35,176 nucleotides of DNA from Gemmiger sp. (GCA_028710135.1 JAQUSS010000014.1:1-35176); one strand, 5' to 3'. Shown: positions 5,694 to 13,774, numbered from the stretch's first letter. Notes: a model not told the origin generated them from the letters alone. Numbers and translations are program-made.

Positions 5694-8369
5694 ATGGAAC
5701 CAACAAAACATCTCTGTGCGGGGCTGCTGGCCCATGTCGATTCCGGCAAAACGACCTTATCGGAGGCACTGCTCTACCGTGCAGGGGCCATCCGCTCGCT
5801 GGGCCGGGTAGACCATCAAAACGCTTTTTTGGATACCGATTCGCTGGAAAAAGCGCGCGGCATCACCATATTTTCAAAGCAGGCGGTGCTTGCCCTGCCG
5901 GGGGTATCCCTCACCCTGTTGGATACCCCCGGCCATGTCGATTTTTCCACCGAGATGGAGCGGGTGTTGCAGGTGCTGGATTATGCCATTTTGGTGGTAA
6001 GCGGCACCGAGGGGGTGCAAAGCCACACCGAAACCCTGTGGCGGCTGCTGCGGCGGTACCACCTGCCCACCTTTGTGTTTATCAATAAGATGGATTTGCC
6101 CGGGGCCGACCGCGCCGCGCGGATGGCGGAGTTTGCCCGCCGCTTTGGCACCGGCTTTGTGGATTTTGGGGCCGATATCCCCCCGGCTGACCGGCAGGAG
6201 GCCCTTGCCATGGCCGATGATACCCTGATGGAGCGCTTATTATCGGATGGCAAGCTGGAGGATGCCGATCTTGTTGCGGCCATTGCACGGCGGCGGGTGT
6301 TCCCCTGCTGGTGTGGCTCCGCCTTGCGGCTGGACGGGGTAGATGGGCTGCTGCAAGGGCTGGCCCGCTACACCCGCACCCCGGCCCGCCACCGCAGCTT
6401 TGCGGCCAAGGTGTTTAAAATTGGGCAGGACGAGCAGGGCAACCGGCTAACCTACCTAAAGCTTACCGGCGGCGCGCTGGCGGTCAAGGCTGTGGTAGAG
6501 GGCAGCGATGCCGCCGGCCCCTGGGCCGAAAAGGCCGATGGGCTGCGGGTATATAACGGTGCCAAATACACCGCCGTGCAAACGGCCACCCCCGGCATGG
6601 TGGTTGCCGTTACCGGGCTAACCCGGGCCGTGGCGGGCCAGGGCCTTGGTGCCGAGCCGGATAGCGAGCCCCCGGTGCTGGAGCCGGTGCTTTCCTGCCG
6701 GGTGGAGCTGCCGCCCGAGGCCGACCCGGCCACCGCCCTTGCCCAGCTGCGCAGCCTGGAGCAGGAGGACCCCCAGCTCCATGTGGTGTGGAACGCCCTG
6801 CTGGGCGAAATTCACCTGCAATTGATGGGCGAGGTGCAGCTTGAAATTTTAAAAAGCCTGCTACAGCAGCGGTTTGGCCTGGCGGTAAATTTTAGCCAGG
6901 GGCATATTTTGTACAAAGAAACCATCACCCAACCCGGCGAGGGGATTGGCCATTACGAGCCGCTGCGCCACTACGCCGAGGTGCATTTGCTGCTGGAGCC
7001 GGGCGAGCCGGGCAGCGGCCTGGTGTTTGCCACCGATTGCCGGGAAGAAATTTTGGATAAAAACTGGCAGCGCCTGGTGCTGACCCACCTTGCCGAAAAG
7101 CCCCACCGGGGCGTGTTGGCCGGTGCCCCCCTGACCGATGTAAAAATCACCCTGATTGCGGGGCGGGCGCACATCAAGCACACCGAAGGGGGCGATTTCC
7201 GCCAGGCCACCTACCGGGCTGTGCGCCAGGGGCTGCGCCGGTTGCAGGCACGCGGGGCCGTGGCCCTGTTGGAGCCGATGTACACCTTCCGGCTGGAGCT
7301 ACCCGCCCCGCTGGTGGGCCGCGCCATGACCGATTTGCAGCGGATGGGTGCCACCTTTGCCCCACCCGAAACCGCCCCCACCGGCGAAACCGTGCTGCTG
7401 GTGGGGCGCGGCCCGGTGGCCACCCTGCGGGAATATCCACGCCAGGTAACGGCCTACAGCCGGGGCCTGGGGCGGCTGGCCTGCCTGCCCGCCGGGTATG
7501 CCCCCTGCCACGATGCCGAGGCCGTGGTTGCCGCCGCCCAATACGACCCTGACCGTGATTTGGACAATTCGGCAGATTCTATTTTTTGCGCGCACGGGGC
7601 GGGGTATCTTGTACGCTGGGATGAGGTGGAGGCGCATTGCCAGGTGGAAAGCGGCTACGGCAAGCCGAGCGAGGCCGAGCAAACCCAAAACCGCGCCCGC
7701 GCCGCGGCCCGCCCCGCCGTGCGGTACCAGGGCACCCTGGCCGAGGATAAGGAGCTGCTTGCCATTTTTGAGCGCACCTATGGGCCGGTAAAAAACACCG
7801 GCCCCGGCGGCAAAAATGCGCTGCACACCCGCCGCAGCCCCGCTGTGCCCGGCAATGCAGGCAATGCAGGCAATGCGGGCAACGCGGGCAATGCGGGCAA
7901 TACCGGCAGCGCAAGCAGCATACCGGCCCCGCCGCCCACCGGCCCCGAGTACCTGCTGGTAGATGGCTACAACATTATTTTTGCCTGGCAGGAGCTAAGT
8001 GCCCTTGCCCGCGAAAACCTGGATGCCGCCCGGCGGCGGCTGATGGATATTTTGTGCAACTACCGCGGCTTTTGCCGGTGCGAGGTTATTTTGGTGTTTG
8101 ATGCCTACAAAATCAAAGGCAACGTGGGCAGTGTGGAGCAATACCACAACATTAGCGTGGTGTACACCAAGGAGGCCGAAACCGCCGATATGTATATTGA
8201 AAAGGTAACCAACCGCATCGGCAAGGAGCACCGGGTGCGGGTGGCAACCTCGGACGGGATGGAGCAAATTATTATTTTGGGCCACGGCGCGCTGCGGGTA
8301 TCGGCCCGGGCCTTTGAGCAGGAGGTTGCCGCGGTTGAAAAAGAAATTCGCGGGTATCTGGGCGGGTAA
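5694..8369 (+). CDS. TetM/EF-G-like ribosomal GTPase fused to a Rae1 (NYN_YacP) endoribonuclease domain
   Basis: 891 aa. Residues 1-~690 form a translation-factor GTPase of the ribosomal-protection (TetM) type: G1 AHVDSGKTT (13-21), G2 RGIT, G3 DTPGHVDF, G4 NKMD, then domains II-V. The domain IV tip reads KHTEGGDFR where TetM has its tetracycline-displacing loop, so resistance should not be assumed. A Gly-Asn-Ala repeat linker follows, then residues 752-891 match Rae1/YacP: VDGYNIIFAW, VILVFDAYK, TKEAETADMYIE and ATSDGMEQ hold the conserved acidic residues. In Bacillus subtilis Rae1 cleaves mRNA in the ribosomal A site; both halves therefore act at the same place on the ribosome. Start: ATG 5694 with AGGGGGA at 5683-5689; an in-frame extension to 5610 lacks an RBS. 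Single-gene transcript. Confidence 0.87.
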   Translation: MEPTKHLCAGLLAHVDSGKTTLSEALLYRAGAIRSLGRVDHQNAFLDTDSLEKARGITIFSKQAVLALPGVSLTLLDTPGHVDFSTEMERVLQVLDYAILVVSGTEGVQSHTETLWRLLRRYHLPTFVFINKMDLPGADRAARMAEFARRFGTGFVDFGADIPPADRQEALAMADDTLMERLLSDGKLEDADLVAAIARRRVFPCWCGSALRLDGVDGLLQGLARYTRTPARHRSFAAKVFKIGQDEQGNRLTYLKLTGGALAVKAVVEGSDAAGPWAEKADGLRVYNGAKYTAVQTATPGMVVAVTGLTRAVAGQGLGAEPDSEPPVLEPVLSCRVELPPEADPATALAQLRSLEQEDPQLHVVWNALLGEIHLQLMGEVQLEILKSLLQQRFGLAVNFSQGHILYKETITQPGEGIGHYEPLRHYAEVHLLLEPGEPGSGLVFATDCREEILDKNWQRLVLTHLAEKPHRGVLAGAPLTDVKITLIAGRAHIKHTEGGDFRQATYRAVRQGLRRLQARGAVALLEPMYTFRLELPAPLVGRAMTDLQRMGATFAPPETAPTGETVLLVGRGPVATLREYPRQVTAYSRGLGRLACLPAGYAPCHDAEAVVAAAQYDPDRDLDNSADSIFCAHGAGYLVRWDEVEAHCQVESGYGKPSEAEQTQNRARAAARPAVRYQGTLAEDKELLAIFERTYGPVKNTGPGGKNALHTRRSPAVPGNAGNAGNAGNAGNAGNTGSASSIPAPPPTGPEYLLVDGYNIIFAWQELSALARENLDAARRRLMDILCNYRGFCRCEVILVFDAYKIKGNVGSVEQYHNISVVYTKEAETADMYIEKVTNRIGKEHRVRVATSDGMEQIIILGHGALRVSARAFEQEVAAVEKEIRGYLGG
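7852..7914 (+). repeat. 9-bp tandem repeat encoding a GNA linker
   Basis: Seven in-frame copies of a GGCAATGCA-like unit encode GNAGNAGNAGNAGNAGNTGS-type sequence between the GTPase and Rae1 domains. Like the repeat at 2175-2291 it is a frame-preserving 9-bp array in a linker. Confidence 0.8.
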
Positions 8370-8386
8370 ACCCCGCCCATTTTTTG
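8360..8386 (+). terminator. Intrinsic terminator overlapping the stop codon
   Basis: GGGCGGG (8360-8366), loop TAAAC that contains the TAA stop, CCCGCCC (8372-8378), then a T-run at 8380-8385. Compact and convincing. Confidence 0.85.
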
Positions 8387-8394
8387 CGCCCTTG

Positions 8395-8530
8395 CTGCCC
8401 CACTTCCCCGTTTTATCCCATTTTCGGCCTATTCCCGGTTCACTTTCGGCCCACTTTCGGTTCACTTTCGGCCACTTTTGGCCCGTTTTTAGGCGGTTTT
8501 TGGCCACTTTTTTGGCGGGTTTTAACGCCA
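8395..8530. repeat. Degenerate ~11-bp tandem array
   Basis: The 8370-8704 interval has no gene. Between 8395 and 8530 a CACTTTCGG-like unit recurs, with clear starts at 8441, 8452, 8463 and 8473 and weaker copies on either side up to 8505. The T-tracts thus repeat about once per helical turn, as in intrinsically curved DNA. It lies just upstream of the nifS promoter. Confidence 0.55.
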
Positions 8531-8575
8531 AGGCAGCGCCAACCGTAACGCCGGGGCGGAAAAGTTTTCGATTCG

Positions 8576-8625
8576 CGCCTATATCCTATTGACATTGTAG
8601 GATATAGGCGTATAATATCCTATAG
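8576..8625 (+). promoter_or_regulatory. nifS promoter inside a 13-bp inverted-repeat operator
   Basis: TTGACA (8589-8594), 16-bp spacer, TATAAT (8611-8616). The -35 box is the spacer of a perfect inverted repeat, 8576-8588 with 8598-8610 (core ATATCCTA...TAGGATAT). A third copy of ATATCCTA sits at 8615-8622, over the -10 and start region. A repressor bound here would occlude RNA polymerase. Fe-S biogenesis operons are commonly controlled by Rrf2/IscR-type proteins; no such gene is in view, so the regulator is unknown. Confidence 0.8.
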
Positions 8626-8704
8626 AAACAGTATGATTTAAATGCTACTGCTTCCCACGTATTTTTAATTTTTCACACTTCACCAAAAACCAGGAGGCTT
8701 TTTT

Positions 8705-9892
8705 ATGATATATGCCGATAATGCGGCCACCACCAAGCCCAGCCGGGCCGCGCTGGATGCCATGATTCCCTGCTTGGAGGGGCAGTATGGCAACCCCTCC
8801 AGCCTATACACCCTGGGCCAACAAGCCCGCGAAGCGCTGGAGGATGCCCGCGCCCGCATCGCCAAAAATTTGAACGCCACCCCGCGGGAAATCACCTTCA
8901 CCTCGGGCGGCAGCGAGGCCGATAACCAGGCCCTGCGCAGCGCGGCGGCCATTGGCGCGCGCAAGGGCAAAAAGCACATTATATCGACCAAATTTGAGCA
9001 TCACGCCATCCTGCACACCCTGCAAGCGCTCGAAAAAGAGGGCTTTACCGTCACCCTGCTGGATGTGCACACAAACGGCATTGTTACCGCCGCGGAGGTG
9101 GAGACCGCCATCACCCCCGAAACCTGCCTGGTTACCGTGATGTACGCCAACAACGAGATTGGCACCATCCAGCCGGTTGCCGAGATTGGCGCGGTTTGCC
9201 ACCGCCACGGGGTACTTTTCCACACCGATGCCGTGCAGGCCGCCGGGCACCTGCCCATTGATGTGCAGGCCCAAAATATTGATTTACTTTCCCTCTCGGC
9301 CCACAAGTTCCACGGGCCAAAGGGGGTGGGGGTGCTGTATGCCAAAAAAACCATTCCCCTTACCAACTTAATTTACGGCGGCGCACAGGAGCGGGGCAAG
9401 CGGGCCGGAACCGAAAACCTGCCCGCCGTGCTGGGCATGGCCGCCGCCTTGGACGATGCCTGCGCCCACCTTGCCGCCAACACCGCCACGGTTACCCTGC
9501 TGCGCGATACCCTGATTGCGGGCCTTTCGGCCATACCCCATGGCGAGCTGAACGGCGATGCCACCCACCGCCTGCCCGGCAACGTGAGCTTTTGCTTTGA
9601 GGGGATTGAGGGCGAATCGCTTTTGCTGCTATTAGACCAAAAGGGCATCTGCGCGTCCTCCGGCTCGGCCTGCACCTCCGGCTCGCTTGACCCCAGCCAT
9701 GTACTGCTTGCCATCGGCCGCCCGCACGAGGTTGCCCACGGCTCCCTTCGCCTGACGCTCTGCGAGGAAAATACCCCGCGCGAGGTGGAGGAAATTATCG
9801 AAAGTGTTCGCCAGGTGGTAAGCTACCTGCGCGGGATGTCGCCCGTATGGCGCGATTTACAGGAAGGGAGAAAAAATTATGTTATACAGTGA
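8705..9892 (+). CDS. nifS: Cysteine desulfurase (NifS/IscS family)
   Basis: 395 aa, PLP-dependent enzyme that removes sulfur from L-cysteine and passes it as a persulfide to the scaffold encoded next. Visible motifs: N-terminal YADNAATTKP, SGGSEADNQA, the PLP lysine K201 in SAHKFHGPKG, RAGTEN, and the persulfide Cys323 in SSGSACTSG, the loop form of the group I IscS/NifS enzymes. RBS AGGAGG at 8692-8697 precedes the ATG. The last 14 bases overlap the nifU start, indicating coupling. Controlled by the palindromic promoter at 8576-8625. No iscR, isca or ferredoxin gene follows, so this is the minimal two-gene system usual in Clostridia. Confidence 0.95.
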   Translation: MIYADNAATTKPSRAALDAMIPCLEGQYGNPSSLYTLGQQAREALEDARARIAKNLNATPREITFTSGGSEADNQALRSAAAIGARKGKKHIISTKFEHHAILHTLQALEKEGFTVTLLDVHTNGIVTAAEVETAITPETCLVTVMYANNEIGTIQPVAEIGAVCHRHGVLFHTDAVQAAGHLPIDVQAQNIDLLSLSAHKFHGPKGVGVLYAKKTIPLTNLIYGGAQERGKRAGTENLPAVLGMAAALDDACAHLAANTATVTLLRDTLIAGLSAIPHGELNGDATHRLPGNVSFCFEGIEGESLLLLLDQKGICASSGSACTSGSLDPSHVLLAIGRPHEVAHGSLRLTLCEENTPREVEEIIESVRQVVSYLRGMSPVWRDLQEGRKNYVIQ

Positions 9893-10301
9893 AAAGGTTA
9901 TGGATCACTTCACCCATCCACGCAACGTGGGTGCCCTTGAAAACGCCGATGGCGTGGGCGAGGTTGGCAACGCCAAGTGTGGCGATATCATGAAAATGTA
10001 CCTGAAAATTAAAGATGGCACCATTGAGGATGTCAAATTTGAAACCTTTGGCTGTGGCAGTGCCATTGCCTCCAGCAGCATGGCCACCGAGCTGATTAAG
10101 GGCAAGCCCCTCAGCGAAGCCCTTACCCTGAGCAACCAGGCCGTGGCCGAGGCGTTGGACGGGCTGCCCGCCTACAAAATGCACTGCTCGGTGCTGGCAG
10201 AGCAAGCCATCAAGGCCGCTGTGAAGGATTACTACGATAAAAATAACATCCCCTACGACCATGAACAGTTTGCCGCCACCGCCTGTTGCCACGAGGAATA
10301 A
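9879..10301 (+). CDS. nifU: Fe-S cluster assembly scaffold IscU/NifU
   Basis: 140 aa, the IscU-type scaffold on which Fe-S clusters are built from sulfide supplied by NifS. The three conserved cluster ligands are Cys34 (AKCGD), Cys59 (FGCGSA) and Cys103 (MHCSVLAEQA). The C-terminal tail ends in ACCHEE, an extra vicinal Cys pair. Length fits a stand-alone IscU rather than the long NifU with extra domains. RBS AGGAAGGGAG lies inside the end of nifS; the genes overlap by 14 bp. Followed by a strong terminator. Confidence 0.94.
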   Translation: MLYSEKVMDHFTHPRNVGALENADGVGEVGNAKCGDIMKMYLKIKDGTIEDVKFETFGCGSAIASSSMATELIKGKPLSEALTLSNQAVAEALDGLPAYKMHCSVLAEQAIKAAVKDYYDKNNIPYDHEQFAATACCHEE

Positions 10302-10320
10302 CCCACCCCCACAAACCGCC

Positions 10321-10359
10321 AACCCCCGCCGGGCCCCACAAGCCCCCGGCGGGGGTTTT
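10321..10359 (+). terminator. Terminator of nifSU
   Basis: Arms 10321-10333 and 10345-10357 pair over 13 bp (AACCCCCGCCGGG with its complement) and end in TTTT at 10356-10359. Confidence 0.88.
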
Positions 10360-10413
10360 GCTGTGCCTACGCCCCTGTGGCGCATGGCCCCCCGCCGAAA
10401 TGCGCTGTTTTTA

Positions 10414-10442
10414 TTGCCACCGCGCGGGCGGGGTGGTATAAT
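10414..10442 (+). promoter_or_regulatory. Promoter of the hydrolase-ruvX-uppS operon
   Basis: TTGCCA (10414-10419), 17-bp spacer, TATAAT (10437-10442). Leader of about 90 nt to the ATG at 10541. Confidence 0.75.
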
Positions 10443-10540
10443 TGCCCTATAAAGTGGAAATTTGTATTTGTATCTTTCTATTATTTTTTCTATTGTTTTT
10501 ATATTCTGCTGCGCGCCACCCCACAACCAAAGGAGTTGCT

Positions 10541-11515
10541 ATGCCAAACCCCCGCTCCCCTGCCAGCCGCCCCCACAACCGCAAGGCCACCGCTGCCGCC
10601 GTGGCAGCCGCCTGCCTTGCGGCCATTATTTTTGTGGTGGCAGCCTGCCTGCGGCTGGCTGGCGGCCCCGCCAAGGCCCCCGCGCCCCAAATTGCCGAGC
10701 TGCTTATCCCCTCGGTTCGGGGGGCAAACATCCACGCCACCGCCACCCTGCCCGCGGACGGCAGCAACCCCGCCCTGGTGGTGCTGTGCCACGGCTTTAC
10801 CGGCAACCGCCAGGGGGACGGCCACTTTGCCCCATTGGCCATGGCCCTTGCCAGCCAGGGGGTTGCCGCCATTGCCCTGGATTTTGCGGGCAACGGCGAG
10901 AGTGAGGAGGATTTTACCGCCTACACGCTGGAAAGCATCTACGATGACATTGACACCGCCATTGCCTATATGGAAGAAACCTACCAAACCGACCCTGCCC
11001 GGGTGGGGCTGGTGGGCCACAGCATGGGCGGGCGGGCGGTAACACTGCATTTGAGCGAAAATATTGCCGCCGCCGCGTTGTGGAGCCCCGCCAACGGGGA
11101 CGGGCTGGATGGGCTGGAATTTCTTGACCACGACCCCGCCGGGCGGGAGGCCATCCGCACAGCGGCGGCCGAGGCGGGCAGCTACCCACTCCCGGGTTGG
11201 AACGTGGCCATCAGCACCGCCTTTGTGGAGCAGATGGCCGATAGCCACCCGCTGGATGCCCTGGCCGGGTACAGTGGGGCGTTGCTGGTGGCCTTTGCCG
11301 GGGGCGATACCGAGCTTTTGAGCCAGGGTACCATCGATGCCACCCTGCAAGCGGCGGCGGGGCGCGCCCAGCCCTTCACCGACCTTTCGGCTGGGTTTGC
11401 CGCCGCCACCCACAACTACGCCGCCCTTTCGGGCGATGAGGCCGAGGGGGCAGCGCTTGCCCAAAGCCTGGAAAGCCAAACCGCCAGCTTTTTGCTGGAT
11501 GCCCTGGCCGATTGA
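10541..11515 (+). CDS. Membrane-anchored alpha/beta hydrolase
   Basis: 324 aa. A single N-terminal hydrophobic helix (about residues 18-43) after a basic start suggests an anchored or secreted enzyme. The hydrolase fold shows the oxyanion-hole motif CHGFTGN, nucleophile elbow GHSMGG with Ser at about 161, an acidic residue in FAGGDTELL and His in ATHNYAAL. It resembles prolyl-oligopeptidase/DLH-type serine hydrolases and putative esterases; the substrate cannot be told from sequence. Start ATG 10541 is chosen because of AAAGGAG at 10529-10535; an upstream TTG at 10442 lies in the -10 box. First gene of an operon with ruvX 28 bp downstream. Confidence 0.82.
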   Translation: MPNPRSPASRPHNRKATAAAVAAACLAAIIFVVAACLRLAGGPAKAPAPQIAELLIPSVRGANIHATATLPADGSNPALVVLCHGFTGNRQGDGHFAPLAMALASQGVAAIALDFAGNGESEEDFTAYTLESIYDDIDTAIAYMEETYQTDPARVGLVGHSMGGRAVTLHLSENIAAAALWSPANGDGLDGLEFLDHDPAGREAIRTAAAEAGSYPLPGWNVAISTAFVEQMADSHPLDALAGYSGALLVAFAGGDTELLSQGTIDATLQAAAGRAQPFTDLSAGFAAATHNYAALSGDEAEGAALAQSLESQTASFLLDALAD

Positions 11516-11543
11516 CACCCCCAAAAAAGGAAGGAGCCTGCCC

Positions 11544-11993
11544 ATGAAGCTGCTTGCCGTTGATTATGGCGATGCCCGCACCGGCCTGGCCGAGTGCGAC
11601 CCCTCGGAGCTGGTGGTTAGCCCCATCACCCCCCAAATTGAGGAAAAAAGTATGAACAAGGTGGCCCAGGCGGTGGCCGATGCCGCCAAGGCCCGGGCCG
11701 TGGGGGCCGTGGTGCTGGGCCTGCCCCGCAATATGGATGGCACCGAAGGCCCCCGCGCCGCCAAAAGCCACCGCCTGGCCGATAAAATAGCCGAATATTC
11801 CGGCTTGCGGGTGGTGCTGTGGGATGAACGCCGCACCACTATATCGGCTGCGGCCATTTTATCGGCCAACGATACCTTTGGTGCCAAGCGGAAAGCCCGG
11901 CTGGATTCGGTTTCCGCCGCCGTTATTTTAGAAAGCTACCTTGCCTTTAGAAAAAACCACCCGGAGGAGGAAAAGAATAATGAACGAAAATAA
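11544..11993 (+). CDS. ruvX: Pre-16S rRNA nuclease / Holliday junction resolvase-like YqgF (RuvX)
   Basis: 149 aa with the RNase H-like fold of YqgF: start motif LLAVDYGDARTGLA, VVLGLPRNMDGTEGPRA, DERRTT and DSVSAAVILESYL, which hold the conserved acidic active-site residues. The family processes the 5' end of 16S rRNA in E. coli and has also been proposed as a resolvase. Start ATG 11544 follows AAGGAAGGAG; the open frame further upstream lies inside the hydrolase gene. The 3' end overlaps the prenyltransferase start by 14 bp. In many Firmicutes it stands next to a DUF1292 gene, which is found here at 13916 after an interruption. Confidence 0.9.
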   Translation: MKLLAVDYGDARTGLAECDPSELVVSPITPQIEEKSMNKVAQAVADAAKARAVGAVVLGLPRNMDGTEGPRAAKSHRLADKIAEYSGLRVVLWDERRTTISAAAILSANDTFGAKRKARLDSVSAAVILESYLAFRKNHPEEEKNNERK

Positions 11994-12717
11994 CACTGCC
12001 AATGCACAGCGGGTGCCCAAGCACCTTGCCCTGATTGTGGATGGGAACCGCCGCTGGGCGCGCGAGCGCGGCCTGCCCGCCAGCCTGGGCCACAAGGCCG
12101 GGTTTGACAATTTACGCGATATCATCCGCTATGCCGTGGGGGAGCGCGGGGTTGAGGTGCTGAGTATGTATGTATTCTCCACCGAAAACTTTTCCCGCGA
12201 TGCCAAGGAAGTTGATTTTTTGATGAACCTGTTCGTCAACAACTTTAAGGCCGATGCCAAGGAGATGAATGAGCGGGGCTTTAAAGTGCTGTTCAGTGGC
12301 CGGCGGGAGGGGCTTGGCCCCCGCCTGCTGGAAGCGATGGATTACATGATTGAGCTGACCAAAAATAACGATAAGGGCATGGTAAACTTTTGCCTGAACT
12401 ACGGCAGCCACGCCGAGCTTACGGATGGCATCCGCGCCTTGGCGCGGGAGGTGCAGGCCGGCACGCTGGCCCCCGAGGATATTGACGAGGCCGCCATTGC
12501 CGCCCACCTTTACCAGCCCCTGCCCCCGGTGGACCTTTTGGTGCGCACCAGCGGGGAGCAGCGCATCTCCAACTTTTTGCTTTGGCAAATCAGCTATGCC
12601 GAGCTGTATTTTACCCCCACCCAGTTCCCGGATTTTAGCCGCGCCTGCCTGGATGAAGCCTTTGCCGAGTATGCCCGGCGCGACCGCCGGATGGGCGGCG
12701 ACACCCAAAAGAAGTAA
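11980..12717 (+). CDS. uppS: Cis-prenyltransferase (isoprenyl diphosphate synthase, UppS family)
   Basis: 245 aa. Condenses isopentenyl diphosphate onto an allylic primer, giving the long cis-polyprenyl carrier of cell-wall synthesis. Motifs: HLALIVDGNRRWA with the catalytic Asp (bacterial UppS usually has MDGNGRWA), GHKAGFDN, STENFSRDAKEVDFLM, and LVRTSGEQRISNFLLWQISYAELYF. It is not next to cdsA/dxr/rseP, the common setting of the primary uppS, and instead follows ruvX with a 14-bp overlap and GGAGGAGG at 11963-11970. It could therefore be the only enzyme or a second one making a different chain length; the window cannot decide. The downstream terminator ends the operon. Confidence 0.9.
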   Translation: MNENNTANAQRVPKHLALIVDGNRRWARERGLPASLGHKAGFDNLRDIIRYAVGERGVEVLSMYVFSTENFSRDAKEVDFLMNLFVNNFKADAKEMNERGFKVLFSGRREGLGPRLLEAMDYMIELTKNNDKGMVNFCLNYGSHAELTDGIRALAREVQAGTLAPEDIDEAAIAAHLYQPLPPVDLLVRTSGEQRISNFLLWQISYAELYFTPTQFPDFSRACLDEAFAEYARRDRRMGGDTQKK

Positions 12718-12786
12718 GGCGGGGGCAAACTGCCCTGCTGCCCTGCCGCCCTGCTGCCCACCTGGCGCGCCCCAGCAAAAAATATA

Positions 12787-12840
12787 CCCCCGGTGTAAAC
12801 CGTGTGCAACACACACGGCCCACACCGGGGGCATTTTTTG
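12787..12840. terminator. Bidirectional terminator between uppS and the cyclophilin gene
   Basis: CCCCCGGTGT (12787-12796) pairs with 12822-12831, with an inner CCGTGTG/CACACGG stem; T6 follows at 12834-12839. On the other side AAAAAATAT precedes the stem, so it also gives a T-run on the minus strand for the convergent gene. Confidence 0.88.
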
Positions 12841-12958
12841 CAGTATTTTTTTGTTGGGAACAGCTTTTTCACAAGCAAAATCGGCCTTAGTTTTTTCGAC
12901 TATTTGGCGGGCCGCTGCATATACTATCGGTAACCCGGCGGCCAAGCGGCAACGCCCC

Positions 12959-13774
12959 TCAGCCCGCCGCGGCGGAGGAAGCGGGGTCAGCCGCCGCGCC
13001 GGATGCCGCAAGCTCCTCGGTGGTGGGGCCGGGGTAGTTGGCAATCGTCACCTTTTGGATGGTGATGGCCGCTTCCTCGGTGGGGCGGAAGGTATCGTTA
13101 CCCTCCTCGTCCTGCTGGGTATCCACGGCGGCCATCTTATCGGCCACCGCCATCCCCTCGTAAATTTGGCCAAACACGGTATCGGTATTATCCAGGTAGG
13201 GTAAGCCCCCGGCGGCGGCGTAGGCGGCAATTTGTTCCTCGGTATAGCCGCTGGCGCGCAGCTGCTCTTGCAGGGCGGTATCCACGCTGGTGGGCAGCGC
13301 CGTAACAAAGTAAAACTGGCTGTTGCCACTGGCGGTATCGCCCGGGGCCAGCGCGGTGCAAAGTGCCCCGGCGTAGTGGCGCAAACCGGTGGTAGCCTCC
13401 AGCGGGTAGGGCTCATTGCTCCAGATGGTGCTGCCGCCCGTGCCGGTGCCGGTGGCATCGCCCCCCTGCACGGCAAAGCCATACTCGGCCCGCCAGATGG
13501 TGGTGTTATCGTAGTAGCCGCTGCGGGCCAGGCCCACAAAATTGTAGACGGCCATAGGCGCGGCATCCGGGTACAGCACCGCCCGTATCTCCCCCAGCGA
13601 GGTTGTGAAAATGGCGATAAAATCCCCCTCGGCCGGGGTAGCAAACTGGCGCTCGGCTGTTTCGGCGGTGGCGCGGGTGGGTACCGGCTTGCGGGTAGCG
13701 CCCTTGCAGCCAAACAGCAAAAGCAGCCCGGCGCAAAGCAGCACCCCGGCAAGAAAGCGTTTTGGGTAGCGCAT
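12959..13774 (-). CDS. Cyclophilin-type peptidyl-prolyl isomerase lipoprotein
   Basis: 271 aa. A lipoprotein signal with lipobox LLFGC (Cys23) places it on the outer face of the membrane. Residues ~55-235 are a cyclophilin domain (TSLGEIRAVLYPDAAPMAVYNFVGLARSGYYDNTTIWRAEYGFAVQGGD, then NSQFYFVT, and DTVFGQIYEGMAVADKMAAV), which catalyses cis-trans isomerisation at proline in secreted proteins. Several active-site positions are altered: the usual FHR is IWR, although the Arg is kept. The C-terminus is an Ala/Ser-rich tail. Start ATG 13774 is preceded by AAAGGGGG; an in-frame ATG further out at 13798 lacks an RBS. Divergent from the DUF1292 gene. Confidence 0.9.
   Translation of the reverse strand: MRYPKRFLAGVLLCAGLLLLFGCKGATRKPVPTRATAETAERQFATPAEGDFIAIFTTSLGEIRAVLYPDAAPMAVYNFVGLARSGYYDNTTIWRAEYGFAVQGGDATGTGTGGSTIWSNEPYPLEATTGLRHYAGALCTALAPGDTASGNSQFYFVTALPTSVDTALQEQLRASGYTEEQIAAYAAAGGLPYLDNTDTVFGQIYEGMAVADKMAAVDTQQDEEGNDTFRPTEEAAITIQKVTIANYPGPTTEELAASGAAADPASSAAAG

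Noticed and set aside
5694-8369. Tetracycline resistance gene
   Set aside because: The GTPase half is TetM-like, but the domain IV loop differs and the C-terminus carries a Rae1 nuclease; resistance is not supported.
8395-8530. CRISPR array
   Set aside because: Units are about 11 bp and degenerate, without spacers or cas genes.
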